Positions 11,431 through 24,700 of a DNA stretch of 64,000 nucleotides are shown piece after piece. The first letter of the stretch is position 1. Each line of letters starts with the position of its first letter. Source of the stretch: Protea cynaroides. Taxonomy: Eukaryota > Streptophyta > Magnoliopsida > Proteales > Proteaceae. The notes beneath the pieces were generated by a model, which saw only the letters and a list, made by a program, of their open reading frames with translations, was not told the DNA's origin and did no database searches. The position numbers and the translations under genes were made by a program. Where the stretch lies: positions 96,008,549 to 96,072,548 of the forward strand of contig CM053274.1 of the NCBI GenBank assembly GCA_028583415.1. The letters are read 5' to 3'.

Positions 11431-12715
11431 AAAAGGAACCAACTTTATACAAAGGGAAAAGGTTTCTGACACTCCGTCTTTTTAGGCATGGACTGATGAT
11501 TTGGTGATCTGACCATGGATGGAAATTACAAAATATGCCATCTATCAAATATGGTGGCCTATATCAACAACTGTATGCCTACCTTGCTTGGGTCTTCGCC
11601 CCTTGGATTTTCAACAGCCCCTCTAAGGGTTCAATGGGATTTAAAGGGGTTGTAAGTTTCAGGTTATGGTTTATCGGTTTCTGGTTTCATGGCTTCAAGT
11701 TTCATTCGCGTGGTTTGGAGTTATAGATTTCAGGTCTTATGGTGTCAAGGTTCAGGTTTGTTCGTTTCATGGTTGGAGGTGGTTTCATAGTATTTCCAGC
11801 CCAACACACAGTCGCACACAGACAGACAGACAAAGTGAGTGTGTGTGTGTGTGTGTGTGTGTAACTTTCTAGCTGGTACTGTGGACTGACACTCGCACAA
11901 AATAGACAAGCTCTAGATGACCAAACCATATTGATTTTGAAACGGGCCCAAGCCAAGGGGAATCACAATCACTCAATCTCCAGATTGCCCAACAACATGT
12001 GGATATATGTGAAAAAAGAAAGTGGGAGCATTAATAAAATTACCATATTACCATCTCATTCTGCAGTTTCCTAACCAACTCTAGCTAAGCAACTCACTCA
12101 CAACCAGTGGTAGAAGAAAAGACCTCTCTCCACTAGAAAAGGATGAATAGCCTATATGGCTGGATCTCACAACAAATTGAGAAGAAAAGAATTCGGGCAA
12201 AGCTTAAGAAAGGAGATATCCCACTTCCTTGCATCAGTATCATGTTTGAAAGATGCCAGCATCTTAAAAAAAACTTTTGGTGAGTTTGGGCAGGATAAAA
12301 AGCCAAATTTCTTAACAGTTGGCATAAAAAAGGCTAAAACAAATAAAAACATAACAAAAAAAACTTGTAGACAAATTTGAAGATTATATCATTTCCCCCA
12401 GTCTATTTAGAAACAAGAAGAAATAATGGAAGATTGGGCAGAATCAATATTCCTGCAGCATGCCAAACTCAGAAGAAAAAGGTGAAATACAAAGGAAGCA
12501 AAAATAGAAGAGAAGTATACAATTCTGCAAGAGCCTATAATGGTAATAGTCTCATAGGGATATACCAAGGACCCTTATGGTAGAAGGGACCCGTGGAGAA
12601 CTGCATGCATAAATACATTGGAAGGAAAAATTATAAAAATCAACAAAATTTTGAGCGTTACAGGCAGAGATTGAAATATGCTAATGAACAGGAAATCTTC
12701 CCAGCCATCGCTTTG
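11431..12715. other. Spacer between the copia element and SYS1
   Basis: AT-rich and without a convincing gene. It contains a (GT)n run at about 11835-11861. If the SYS1 transcript is spliced at 12771, its last exon should lie here; I could not identify it with confidence. Confidence 0.5.
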
Positions 12716-15458
12716 CTAAAAATCCAGTTCAGAATGGACAGTTAACCAGAAAAAAATAAACCTCCACTTACTTGAACGATATCGTGTAATGGGAATTTCA
12801 CGCTGCTCACGTCGTATGCACAACCATTCACTAAGCAAGGCCATCACTGCAAGACTAGTACCACTTACAACCCACCATGTAATTGAGGATGGCCACCCTC
12901 CATATAATATGCATATAAAGAGATGGATAATACAGATGGTGGCTGAAAAATCTAAGCATTTTTTGGCTCTCTCAACCAAATGAAACACATAAAAAGCCCT
13001 GCCCAGAACAAAACTTGCAAGTTAGCAGGTAACAACAATTATGGCACAAAATAAAGCAAAAAATAAAGAAGGGGGCGATGAGCAGCTTTGAGTTAAAGTC
13101 TCTTGCATCCTACCACCAATCATCACATATAAGATATCTTTAGGAGGCAAAAAATTTCTTGTAAATTTTATTCCACTATATCAGTAAGCTAGATGATTCA
13201 ACAAACAGAGACATCATAAGCTTCATCTGAAGTCATATTAAAGAAATAGTGATTTTGGTGATTAAATTTGTAAAAACAACAGGTGTAAACACAAGAATTG
13301 CAAGTATTGTGTTGTTAATTGTTATGCATGATTTGGACAGACTTATACAGGAAAAAGGACAAGTCATAAACAAACTAGGAAAATGTTTTCAACAAAACAG
13401 CAGATACAAGCTCCACAGCATCATGCTTCTTTTGTCTTTACCCTTAAGCATTTCAATGTCCATAACATTTAAACAAATCTATATATAATAGCCTACAGTG
13501 AAGACTCTTAGGTCCAACCAACCCTAGCATTTACCCCCTTTTGGAGCTCGATCCTCTCCCACCGCCTAACTCTTCCTCTGTTACTCATGACAATTTGACT
13601 CATCAGCGTAATTTTTGTCTACATTCATAGGAGCAAAAACTGTTTTGCACATAGTTTAGCTAAGTGGGCCCTCAGGACCTCTGGTAAACACCAAAACATA
13701 GCACAAATTCAATTCCTAAACTAAAAAACTCAAAACCTTAAACCCCTAAACCTAAGTAAACTTAGAATCTCAAAATTGAAATTGCAATCACTAAAAACAT
13801 TAAAAAAAAAAGGGCTTCCTAAAAATAGTATATTAACAGTCATTGGAATAGAGATGTTGTAACATAAAACGGTCAAAACAGGGTTCATCTAGATCACTCA
13901 TGTGGTTAGGGTAGGTATTAGTTGAGTTTAGGTGTGTTGAGAAACGAATGGGATGTTGGAAACATATGTCAAACACAAATGAACCCAAAACACATTACTT
14001 GTATTAAGTAATAAAAACCAATGTTAACAACATTTTTTTACTATTTTTAGTAGGTCTCTGTTTTGAGTCAATTAGAATTTACGTTTAATTTCGGAGTGAA
14101 GTTTTTGAGTCTTAATGGTATTAAGTAAGACCGTTTTCCTTTTCTTTTAATAGTTGGAAGGACTGGTTATTATCAGTCTCCATTATTAGATAAGCTTCAG
14201 TCCAAATAAGAGTTTTGTGTTTTTTTCGTTTTTCTTGAGTTTGAAGAGTAGTTCCAGCCATGTTCTATATGTACGGATGTATTTCAAACTTTAGACTCAA
14301 TTTTCTTGAGTAGTTTCTTTAGGGTTAAGAGAATAGGTCTTTCCCTATGATGATTTAATGGTCACGCTTAACACCATTCACGGTAAACAATCCCTTATCT
14401 CTTTATTCTTTCTTCAAATTCTCTAGAATGCACTGCTATTGATAAATCTTCTTCTTCTTTCTTCTTATATTTTTGTATTGTGTTGTTTGCTGGCTTTTGA
14501 GTTGGGATTGCGCTATTACAAGACCATCCTTGCTCTCTACATCAACTACTACCCGTTTTAAGAGTAATCCATGCAATTTATGCAAATCAATTCCAGCTAC
14601 AGTTAACAATCAGGAATCTGAGCTGTAACAAGTTTCAAAATAGGGGAAATAGTCCAAACAGAAATAACCATCCAACAGAACTTTAATCCCAATAAAGACA
14701 TGAACTAAAGCATCATATAATGGCCCTCACAAAAGCATAATCTAGAGTGATAAGACACCCAACATGATTGAATAACAGCAACAGATAAGAATTTCAAATT
14801 ATAATTAAAAAAAAAAACTATTTAACTACTCCAAATATTTCCAATTCTTATGTACAAAACAACCATACCTAATGGGACATCTCAGCCCTTCTATTGACTC
14901 TACACTACTAATGGTGTTTGCTATTATTGAACCCATCCCAATTCCTAGTTCCAGTAGTAAGTAATAAAGTAACAGAAGTTATATTCTGATCTAATAACCC
15001 CAAGTATCTAACTCAAATTCATCAAAAAAGAAAATCTAACTCAAATTAGTAAATCGCTGAACCACAATCACATGCACATGCATATCTCAATTCTTCAAAC
15101 AAGAAATTTCTGTCAGTTCGGCAAAGAAAATGCATCGAAATGATCATTGCCGGAATATGAAATGAAATTCTGCCAAATAAAACCCTACGTATACAAAAAG
15201 AAACGAAAAAACATAATGAGTGATGGATTCTCACCCGGCAAGTGCACTGAGTATGAACGAACCAATGACACACCAACCAGTTACCGTGGAAGTAGTGAGA
15301 GTCGAGTAATCAAAGAGATATATGAGGCTCAACCGTGATACCCGAGTCCCAACAAGAATGAACATGAATACTCCAAGCGTGAGATAATATAAACATTGAA
15401 GGCACACAATCTGGGAGAGAATGAGCCAGGGATCCCATACCACCGCCCCATAGAACAT
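12716..15458 (-). CDS. SYS1: SYS1 homolog, Golgi integral membrane protein
   Basis: Exon 1 is complement 15235-15458 (MFYGAVVWDPWLILSQIVCL...) and exon 2 is complement 12716-12998 (...LVERAKKCLDFSATICIIHL... ending near REIPITRYRS). They join in frame across a 2236-bp GT-AG intron to give about 168 residues; the family is usually near 150-160. Four hydrophobic segments are visible, as expected for SYS1. In yeast and animals SYS1 sits in the trans-Golgi and recruits the small GTPase ARL3/ARFRP1. The ATG at 15458 gives the usual family N-terminus. The C-terminus is uncertain: a strong donor (GTAAGT, from 12771 downwards) lies right after RYRS, so the last 18 or so residues up to the stop at 12716 may be intron read-through and a tiny last exon may exist downstream. 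A 5'-UTR intron is possible (donor about 16050, acceptor about 15539). No coding lesion is seen. Confidence 0.9.
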
Positions 15459-17380
15459 GACTTTATCTCCTTTGGATTACAAAATTCCTCAAATAAACAC
15501 CCAAGCCCTCAAACTTCCCGAAACGTTCAATCTGAACCCTGAGGTCAGACTCAAATCCCTTCAACCCTCACAGCAGATAGAGAACCTTCTTAAGCTTCTC
15601 TCAAATACAAGACGAATGTAGTCAATTCAAAATCCCCCCAAACTTACCCCTCACTGAAACCTCGTCTCAATAGGGAGTCAACCTTTTCTCTTCTGAATTT
15701 TGCCCATAAGAATCCACTCCCAAATCCAACCTAATTCTATAACAGTTCCCGCGATTTACTTACCATTCTACCAATCATCTAAATTCGAAAATACAATCTT
15801 CACCAATATATAAATCAAAATCAAGGAACCCTTATAGCCACAAACGTACTAAATTCAACAAACTAGCAAATATCCAAAAAAAAATTGCCAAACCTAAACG
15901 ATCCATCAGCTTAATTGGCAACAAACTCTCCGCATTATAGAAACGAATTCCAGATCACGAACAAAACGAATAGCTGAAAGAATGATAGAAAAAAAACTAA
16001 GACTTCCAGATCCGTCACCTCCAAATCAGACCAAATCCCAGGAATCTAACCTGACGCATCTCCTCGACTTGATCTTTTCAAGCTTCCTCAAAATCCATGT
16101 ATTGTTACGGATTGGATTGACAAAACTAGAAGCTTATACAGATAAAATAAATACTGAAAGCGGGAAAAGAAAAAAAATTAACCGCGAAAGTTTTGAAGAC
16201 GAGAACGGTGGCGACGAAGCGAGATGAGATGTCTCGCGGCTTTCGCACTCTATGTTTCACTCCCACTGCACATTTCCCAGATGGAACTTGGACGCCTGGA
16301 AAGAAGGATGTGCTCTTTATTCGCGCGGCGCAAATCACATGTAGCACAAGTGCAACTGCGAAAGCGGCAAGCGACCGTTTAGTGCCCGGTGGGCCACACA
16401 TGCTTTCGTCCCAAACGTACGATGGGTTCTGATCACAAATCTCAGCTATCCGGCCATAAATTGTAATTGTTGATAAATTAACCCGATGTAAAAGGGTAGA
16501 ATTCGAAACAGATACATATCACTATCTGAATATGAATCTGTTTACCATCATATCTGAATGCAATAAAAAATCTGTCAAGAAAAACCAAATCTGAATTTAA
16601 ATTTGAATTTTAACCAAATATCTGGTTCCTTCTGCCATTGTTCAGCAACTAGAGTTCATATGACGGATTCAAATCGTCTCCTGCAGCAGGAACTCCAGTC
16701 ACAGATCCAAGGATCGGGGTTCGGTCTGGCCGCCTACCAATACATTGGGGGGTGGGCCGGCTGAAATCCGGCCCTTGGCAGGCGGCAGGACCGCAGGAGA
16801 GGATTTGGTTGCTCATATGACACAATATTGAATCACACTTGGAGTCCCCCAATGGCAGGAGAGGACCCAAACGTGTGGATCCACTTCAGACATTATAATG
16901 TAGGTTTCATTTTGATGATGTAGGCAACACTAATGATGTTTGGGGGAAACTTTTGCGCTACGGCAAGGGCTAGCTACTCACGGACACCTTCACGTTTGGG
17001 GGTAATTTTTGTATTCAATCCTCCATATTTGTTAGCTTGATAGGTAGGTGTTGGTTAAAATGCCTATTAGAGCTGGTTTAAATTGAGGGAAAGACTTGTA
17101 AGTGAAAAATTAAATTGCTATTTGTTGATTGTAAATCAGCAAGTTAGGGCTTGTTTGGATAAGAATTGAAGCCCACGGCTTTTGTATTATTAAGAGTGTT
17201 GCCGTTAAAATCCGCACCTTGGTCTTCTGCTTTGGGTCTGACCTGCAAATGATATAAACAAGGCAAAGGTGGGGTCGGGCTTGTGTTTCCCGTGACCTCT
17301 CTGATGCTAAAGTTAGTATACTAGGTTACAGATAATCAGGGTTAAGCCTGACCTTTAGTTGATAAGCGGGGTAGGAAAGT
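15459..17380. other. SYS1 upstream region and spacer
   Basis: Holds the presumed SYS1 5' UTR and promoter. A more GC-rich patch at about 16190-16400 may mark the transcription start region. The rest, up to the gypsy LTR, is spacer with no recognised gene. Confidence 0.45.
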
Positions 17381-19515
17381 TGTCACATCCCAATTCTGAC
17401 TGAACTAGAAGTGTGAGTGAACCGTCACTAAATCAACGGTTCACACCAGGATCTCAATAAGACCGTGTCCATTAACACAAACCATTGCATATAACCATAA
17501 TCAGAATACGATTAAATACAACGGAAGTCTTAATAATAATGAACTGAGTACTTCTATTGATAAATAAATAAATTATCCAATTATTCAAAATATCAAAAAG
17601 TAAATAAATAGCTTTACATCGTTTATAAAATCCAACTGAAATAAAATAATCAAATCATCCATATCCTAGAGGTACACGCAGAAAGGGCACTCGCATGAAG
17701 CGTCATGCTCGTCCTCCCCTGCTTGCACTTCCAAGGCAGCAGCACCTCCATACACTGGAGCATCCATGTAGTCCTCGACAGTGTAACCTGCATCAACATC
17801 TAAAAACATGTATATATACAAGGGTGAGCTCACAACTTAGCTGAGTAAGAAAATCAGACAATGCATCAAACAACATGCATGAATAACATTCACATTATGG
17901 TCTGGTTTTAAGTTTGCAATGTGCTATAAAAAGAATTTGCGGCCACCACACCTCTATACACGAGTGTGTGAATCTGCGCAATGGATCAAAAACCATTGTC
18001 GTCTCATATGCACCTACCATGGAATAGAAATAGAGTTAAAGTGTCTGGATTACACACCGCCAACACTTTTCCTGATGCCCTACCCATACCAACACATAAG
18101 CCCCTATTGCCGAGGGCTTTCAAACTGGGCGCGCAACTAATCAATCATATATCTTATCTCAATATGCCCTATCTTAGTGCAGTTCCCTACGGCATAGAGA
18201 TAGGGCTCGAGTCTGTTGGTCAGGCCGGAGACCACAGTGTCACTTTCTCCTCCTGATATCCTATCCGCACTAAGCATGCTAAGACAAAAGCGATACGAAA
18301 AAGTGTCAGTGTGAGAAATGATCCAAGACCTCAGGCCCTTTCCATTTCACACACCAATGAAAACAATCACATGCCTAACACACAACCTAGCATAGCGAGT
18401 ATGTATGAACAATATAATAACTGAAAGTAAAGATGACATGTGAGTATGCACAAACACCATTCCACATAATCATAATTATTAACAACGTTTTACTGTTATT
18501 AAGTTATTAGGGTTTAGGTCTGATTCCCTTACCTGACGCTTGATTGCTAACTTGCTCCACGTCACAAAATCCAAACTTGCTATCACAAGGTCATACATGA
18601 TGTTAGAGTTGAATTAGAATTAGTTTTTTAGGATTTACGTTGGTCGAAAACCAACTTGATCAAAATATACCCCTCATAGTGCATACCGATCGCAAGTACC
18701 AGTCGCTACACTGTGGGGAAAGATGCGACAGGTATGGTCAACCGGTCCCCCACAGATCAGCTCCCGAGAGGTACCGGTCGCATATGGTGTGACCGGTATG
18801 GTCGACCGGTATGCCTCCAGAAGACCACCAATCTTGGTGTTCGCCTTCCGTTGATCACCCATTATTAGTTATAAGGTTTCTCCTATGCATTCTAGGCCTG
18901 AGCACGAGTTAAAGTTGTTTCATGTTCCATTCAAATCCTAGTTTCGATGATCCTTGGCCTACAATGCGAATCTAGGATTTATCGACTATATTAGGGTTTG
19001 ACGGTAATTTAAGGGTTTTAAATCATTAATTAATGGTTAATCATCTATAATGCTTAACTTAGAGAGAAGTTTAAGCACTTATCGTTGGTTCGCAACTATG
19101 GTATTCTTCGTCCAATGGTGGCTCCTCTCCCACCTTTCTTAGCTCATTATCCTTATTCAATCTCTTTCTCCTCTCTAGGGTTTATGAGAAACAAATCAAA
19201 GAGTTATAAGGAGGTTTAAGGGTCCTTAAATAGACTAGATTGGGGTTCAGAAAGTTTTCTTACGTTAGGAAAGTCCCTAGGCTAGAGATTTGGCAAGCGG
19301 GATCCGTAGAGATCCTTTTCTGGATCTAACTAGTCTACCCGTGCAGACATACCGATCGACTGGTACCATAAGACTAGTATGAAAAATATCATTTTTAGGT
19401 CCATTTTCGTACTTGATTGTCATCTGCTCGTCCCATCTGGCCCGGTGATGATTTGAAGACCTGTTACGACATGAATTAAATGTTTAGATCGGGTTCATGG
19501 AGTGTGGGTCTTACA
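17381..19515 (-). repeat. Gypsy 3' LTR (2135 bp)
   Basis: On the plus strand it runs from TGTCACATCCC to GGGTCTTACA, giving TG...CA ends on either strand. Its inner edge touches a polypurine tract, which fixes that boundary. Several copies of the palindrome ACCGGT lie at about 18730-18815. Confidence 0.85.
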
Positions 19516-19610
19516 ACTCCCCTACCCTTAAAAGAAATTTCATCCCCAAAATTTATATGTAGGTCTCACAACTCCCCCACCCTTAAAAGAAATTTTGGTC
19601 TTGAAATTTG
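19516..19610 (-). promoter_or_regulatory. Gypsy polypurine tract, duplicated junction
   Basis: On the minus strand AAGGGTAGGGGAGT sits directly upstream of the LTR. A second copy of the same junction (CTCACAACTCCCCCACCCTT on the plus strand) begins near 19564, so the LTR/PPT border was tandemly duplicated with a period of about 53 bp. Confidence 0.7.
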
Positions 19611-20853
19611 CACGTATCTTGTTCATCGAAAAGGTTAAAATACTCCTTTCGCATTGCGTTCTCTTCCTCCCAAGTGATTTCTTATACATCTTGGCTTTTC
19701 TAATGCACTATGACATAATGGATATCCTTGCTTCGAAGATATTGTACCTTTCGGCTTGTGAGCATCACAGGTATTACCTCAAAGGTCAAATCCTCCGTCA
19801 AGTCTGGTAGGTTTGCTGTCAAGATGTGCGATGGATCCCTGACATATTTCTTCAGTAAATAAACATGGAACATATCATGAACGCTTGACATGGATGGTGG
19901 TAGAGCCAGTTGATATGCCACATTACTACGTCTGATCAAAATCTTGTATGATCCCACATACTTGGGGCATAGCTTTCCCTTCTTACCGAACCGTTTCAGA
20001 CCTCGCACAGGTGATATCTTTAATAACACCTTGTCACCCACTGCAAACTCCATATCTCGACGTCGATTATCTGCGTAGTGCTTTTGTCGAACTTGAGCTG
20101 TCTTCACTCTTTCCTTAATTTAATCAATCGCTCGATAAGTTTCTTTTACGAACTCCGGTCCTACAATCCTTCTATCTCCCACCTCATTCCATAATAGAGG
20201 TGTACAACATTTCTTCCCATAGAGTGCCTCATATGGAGCCATTTGGATTGTAGCTTGGTAACTATTGTTATAAGCAAACTCGATGAGCAATAGTTTCTCG
20301 TCCCAAGCTCCTTTAAAGTCTAGGGCATACGCTCAGAGCATATCCTCCAAGATTTGAATAGTTCTTTATGACTGCCCGTCTGTCTAAGGATGAAAAGTTA
20401 TACTAAACTTCAACTTGGTTCCCATTGCTTTCTGTAATCCTTCCCAAAACTTGGATGTAAAACGGAGATCTCTGTCAGATACTATACTCTCTGGGACGCC
20501 GTGAAGTCTGACTATATTATCCACATATAGCTTGGCTAGCTTGTCCATGGTGTACTGAGGTCTGACAGCGATGAAGCGAGCTATCGCGGTAAGTCAATCG
20601 ACTATAACCTATATTGCATCCACTGACCTTGGTGTCAAGGGTAGGCCAGTGACAAAATCTATTGTGATACAATTTCACTTCCATGCTGGCTCCAATAGTG
20701 GTTGTAGCAAACCTGTGTGCCTTTCTGCTTTAACTTGCTGGCAGTTTAGACATTGGAATACGAATCAAGCTACATCCACTTTCATACCCCTTCACCAATA
20801 TAATCTTCTTAAATCATGGCACATCTTGGTGCTTATTGGATGTACCGAATATG
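19590..20853 (-). pseudogene. Gypsy integrase and chromodomain remnant
   Basis: Reading the minus strand from the gap: a zinc-binding remnant (CLKCQQVKAERH), integrase core blocks (VSDRDLRFTSKFWEGLQKAMG region, then LLLIEFAYNNSYQATIQMAP), and the C-terminal integrase part in an open stretch at complement 19700-20107 (KHYADNRRRDMEFAVGDKVL, FGKKGKLCPKYVGSYKI). A chromodomain-like tail follows (RKVQYLRSKDIHYVIVH, then EITWEEENAMRKEYFNLF after a stop). Stops near 20120 and 20340-20370 show the copy is dead. Confidence 0.87.
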
Positions 20854-21353
20854 NNNNNNNNNNNNNNNNNNNNNNNNNNNNNNNNNNNNNNNNNNNNNNN
20901 NNNNNNNNNNNNNNNNNNNNNNNNNNNNNNNNNNNNNNNNNNNNNNNNNNNNNNNNNNNNNNNNNNNNNNNNNNNNNNNNNNNNNNNNNNNNNNNNNNNN
21001 NNNNNNNNNNNNNNNNNNNNNNNNNNNNNNNNNNNNNNNNNNNNNNNNNNNNNNNNNNNNNNNNNNNNNNNNNNNNNNNNNNNNNNNNNNNNNNNNNNNN
21101 NNNNNNNNNNNNNNNNNNNNNNNNNNNNNNNNNNNNNNNNNNNNNNNNNNNNNNNNNNNNNNNNNNNNNNNNNNNNNNNNNNNNNNNNNNNNNNNNNNNN
21201 NNNNNNNNNNNNNNNNNNNNNNNNNNNNNNNNNNNNNNNNNNNNNNNNNNNNNNNNNNNNNNNNNNNNNNNNNNNNNNNNNNNNNNNNNNNNNNNNNNNN
21301 NNNNNNNNNNNNNNNNNNNNNNNNNNNNNNNNNNNNNNNNNNNNNNNNNNNNN
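20854..21353. other. Assembly gap of 500 N
   Basis: Exactly 500 unknown bases, a round number typical of scaffolding with a placeholder size. The real distance is unknown. The rest of the gypsy element and the promoter and first non-coding exon of the CHY-RING gene may lie here. Confidence 0.98.
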
Positions 21354-21729
21354 TCGAGCAATCAAGTGATCATGAATTACTAGTAGTTGCTATTCACTGC
21401 TGGAGACTCTGGAGTTCCTCATCTCTGCACTGTAGTTATTGTTTGGAGTTGTTATAGCTCTGCATGTTCTGATGAATCCTTCTGTTGGAGTTGTGCTGAT
21501 TGGAGCTATTCAACATTATTTGGATTGTGTTGTTGCTGATTTCAATTGGTCTGCAGCAGTATACGAGAAAGCAACAATATCTTGCCGTGTTTGACTGGTT
21601 TGATCGGGTGATTAAGTGTGTCTGTCAAGTTGTAGAATGATTGCACTAAATGTGTTGCTTTGTGCAGGTGTGTGTAGTTTGTTGCCAGCTTCCACTATTC
21701 CACCACTCACTCGAAACATTCTGCATCTG

Positions 21730-24700
21730 ATGGAGGAAGCTTTGGTCAAACATCTTACAACTCTTCAGTTTGATGGGCTAGAAACACTGGAGGATAGCAA
21801 ACATATGGAAACAGGTACCGCTGATGCATGTCCTCAGCAGTCCAGTGGAGAATGCATTCTCAGAGAAGAAGAAAGAGATAATTCAAACAGAAATATGAAA
21901 GAAAAAGGATTTATGGAATATGGGTATGTGCTGGCAAACATAGTATCACACAAGTTTCTATGAATTCTCCCTTTTTTCCCAAATAAATTATGTAATTTGC
22001 TTGGTTAAATTCCAACTTTTTTTAATGCACAGATGTTCACATTATCGGCGGAGGTGTCGCATCAGAACACCATGCTGCAATGAGATATTTGATTGTCGCC
22101 ATTGTCACAATGAGTCAAAGGTTAGGGTCTTACGTTGTTTCATTGCTTCCCTTCACCCTTAAGCAATCGTTATGATAATACTCTCTTGTTCAGTTGTTTG
22201 AGATTGTTATCCATCATGGTACATACACATATTTTAGCTTATCTGTATTTTCTACTTTATAATGCTTTTTGGCTATCTTCTGTAATCGATATATCCTTTA
22301 TCGATAATAGAATCAGGCTAATGGGTTGGTTCTTGTGGTTCTCCCCTAGCCATTGATCTTAAATGATGCTTCTGTGTGGATGCTGAATTGCAAGTCATCG
22401 TTTGGCTTACTGCTGTAAACTTCTAGTTTGGACCGACTTTAAAGATCTAGTTTGCAGTTAAATTCCTCTTTAAATTATTCATCCAAAAAAAAAAAAAAAA
22501 AACCACTTCATCTCTAAATTCATCAGCCTACAGAATGTCATCTCTTAATAAAATTTCCTTAAGGACCTCTTATGGATTTTATTAAGTTCATTCATTATCA
22601 GCACAAGAAAGATATGGGACAGAGGCTGATATTTCTTTAAATTGCTGGTACTGAAGCTTTTCGTACTTAAAAGAGTTAGTCTATCTTCTTCAATAGCATC
22701 TTCATGTGTCCTTGTGATGCTTCCAGACATCAATCCTTTCCCCATTCACTGTACACATTCATTTCTTGATTAGTTTTCTTACAAGTTCCACCTTTTGTGG
22801 TACTGGCCCCTACTAGAAATAGAGTTAACAAGATCATCAATTAATTACAGGGTTGACAGAGATTTGTATTTTTATATTATGTAAGTTCGATAAACCTTAC
22901 AAAAGAAATCATAATATCATCATCTTCTACTGGTGCTGATGTTAAATTATCCATACCTTATACACCTGAATGTGCAAAGAGCTACCATAAAAATTGTGCA
23001 TCAATGGTATATGCCATTCATCTCTTCCCGGCAATCAATTTAAAATCCTGTAATTTTGTATAAGTAATTACCTTGATTTGATACGAAGGATTCCAACTCT
23101 AGGAAAAAGAAAATAATTGCTTTGATACCGTGACCATTTGACGTATAAAGGAGACTGGATGATGTGCCAGACAATGAAATCATACTGGTCTAACACTCAA
23201 CTGTTCAGTCTCAACTTGTTAGTTGGAATCTATTTGTCTTGAAAGTTGGACTGGATAATTATGTTGTCCTTGTCTGGAGGAGGTCCCAAGTGGGTTTAGT
23301 TTAATTGATTTCTAAAGGTTGAAAGTACTTTTTACTATAGATTAGCAGTAGAGGCTGAAAAAAAAAATCATGAAGCACCTCTGTGCTCATTGTCAAATAT
23401 TATTTTCTTAGCTTTCAACACCCCCCCCCCCGGTGGGCCCCCAGCTAAAAATTAAAAAGAACAATTGAAGTTAATTATATGTGTATTAGTTTGTGGTGTG
23501 TAACTATGAACATCCCCCCTCATCTCTTTCCCTTCCTTTCACTTCTGTCTTTTGATTGTGAGAAAATGTTGAATGTTCTATTGTTTTTTGCTTAAATTTT
23601 GGTGTACAGAATAGTATTAATGTTGAAAGGACTCACAGACATGATCTCCCTCGACATCAAGTGGAACAGGTAGATCCTGCCGTCATCAATGTTCTCCCTG
23701 GTACTTCTCTTGATTCTCCATGTGTATTTAATTACATTTAGTGACCTTGGCACTTTTTCCTTTTCAGGTCATATGTTCACTTTGTGGCACTGAGCAAGAG
23801 GTGAGTTCTAAATATGGGTTTCCAATCACAACATGACCGATAATGCACAACCCCCCCCCCAAAAAAAAAGAAAAAAAGAAAAAAAAAAAAGAAATGCTAA
23901 TTTTGAATACTATTGTAATGTCAATAAATACTATTGAGAATTCATGCTGATGCCCAACTGCTGTTTTAGTTAATGTTTGATGGAGATTTTGGATTCGAAG
24001 TAAAGCCAGAAGAACAAAACAATAGAGAAAATAAAACTTCATGATGGATTGTAGGTACCCAAATCTAGTTGTTGAGGAGGATTTGGTTAAGTCAAGGACA
24101 AAGGTGTTGAATGCAATGTAAGGGAGTTTCATTCACCTCTTAGTAGCTTGAGAGTTTTAGGGACAATGTGAAATCTTGTTCATTCTATAGAGAGGCTTCA
24201 TCCAATTGTTTGGGCTGGCTGGATGTGGCCCAGTGAATTCTTATTATGAGGCTTTCTAAGGTCAATCTCACTATCCATCTTGAGGTAGAGTCTGATTAGT
24301 GCGACTCATTACGTGTGTGAATGATCCTGATGACTGACGTGATCGAAAATTGTGGCCTTTTGTGCTTTCTTACCTCCAAAACTTTATAAGGGACGTGGTT
24401 TTGTGGAGCTGTGCTTGGAAGGTTATAAGAGCATCAGGTCCAGGGCCATTTGGTCTTCTGGCTTAAACTTCAATCTGCTCTAGTCTTAAGTAGGTGTACC
24501 TGGACTTAGTTGTACTGCATATAATTTTTCACATACATAGCCATATACACGTATACACTACGTGTATATGTATTATAGTGTGGTGATTAGTGTAAAAACT
24601 GTGGAGGGTCAAAAGTAGTGAATTCCCAATTACAATTGGTCACATCAAGGATCAGCTTTAGCCCTTATTTGTTTGCACATATCATGAATGATTTAACCAA

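Larger units (their letters stand above)
17381..20853 (-). mobile_element. Ty3/gypsy chromovirus-type LTR retrotransposon, 3' part
   Basis: Lies on the minus strand: the 3' LTR is at the left, then the polypurine tract, then pol remains reading toward lower coordinates. The element runs into the assembly gap, so protease, reverse transcriptase, RNase H and the 5' LTR are not seen. The long LTR together with a C-terminal chromodomain-like remnant suggests the Tekay/Del group, an inference from family structure. Confidence 0.88.

Noticed and set aside
13690..13760. Telomere-like AAACCCTAAACC words
   Set aside because: Only a few degenerate units; not an interstitial telomere array.
20571..21457. 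Open frames crossing the 500-N gap
   Set aside because: Unknown bases are read as open; nothing supports them.
21616..21729. Upstream in-frame ATG of the CHY-RING gene
   Set aside because: It lies before a probable splice acceptor (21667), so it is likely intronic. The next ATG at 21730 begins the exon's coding part.
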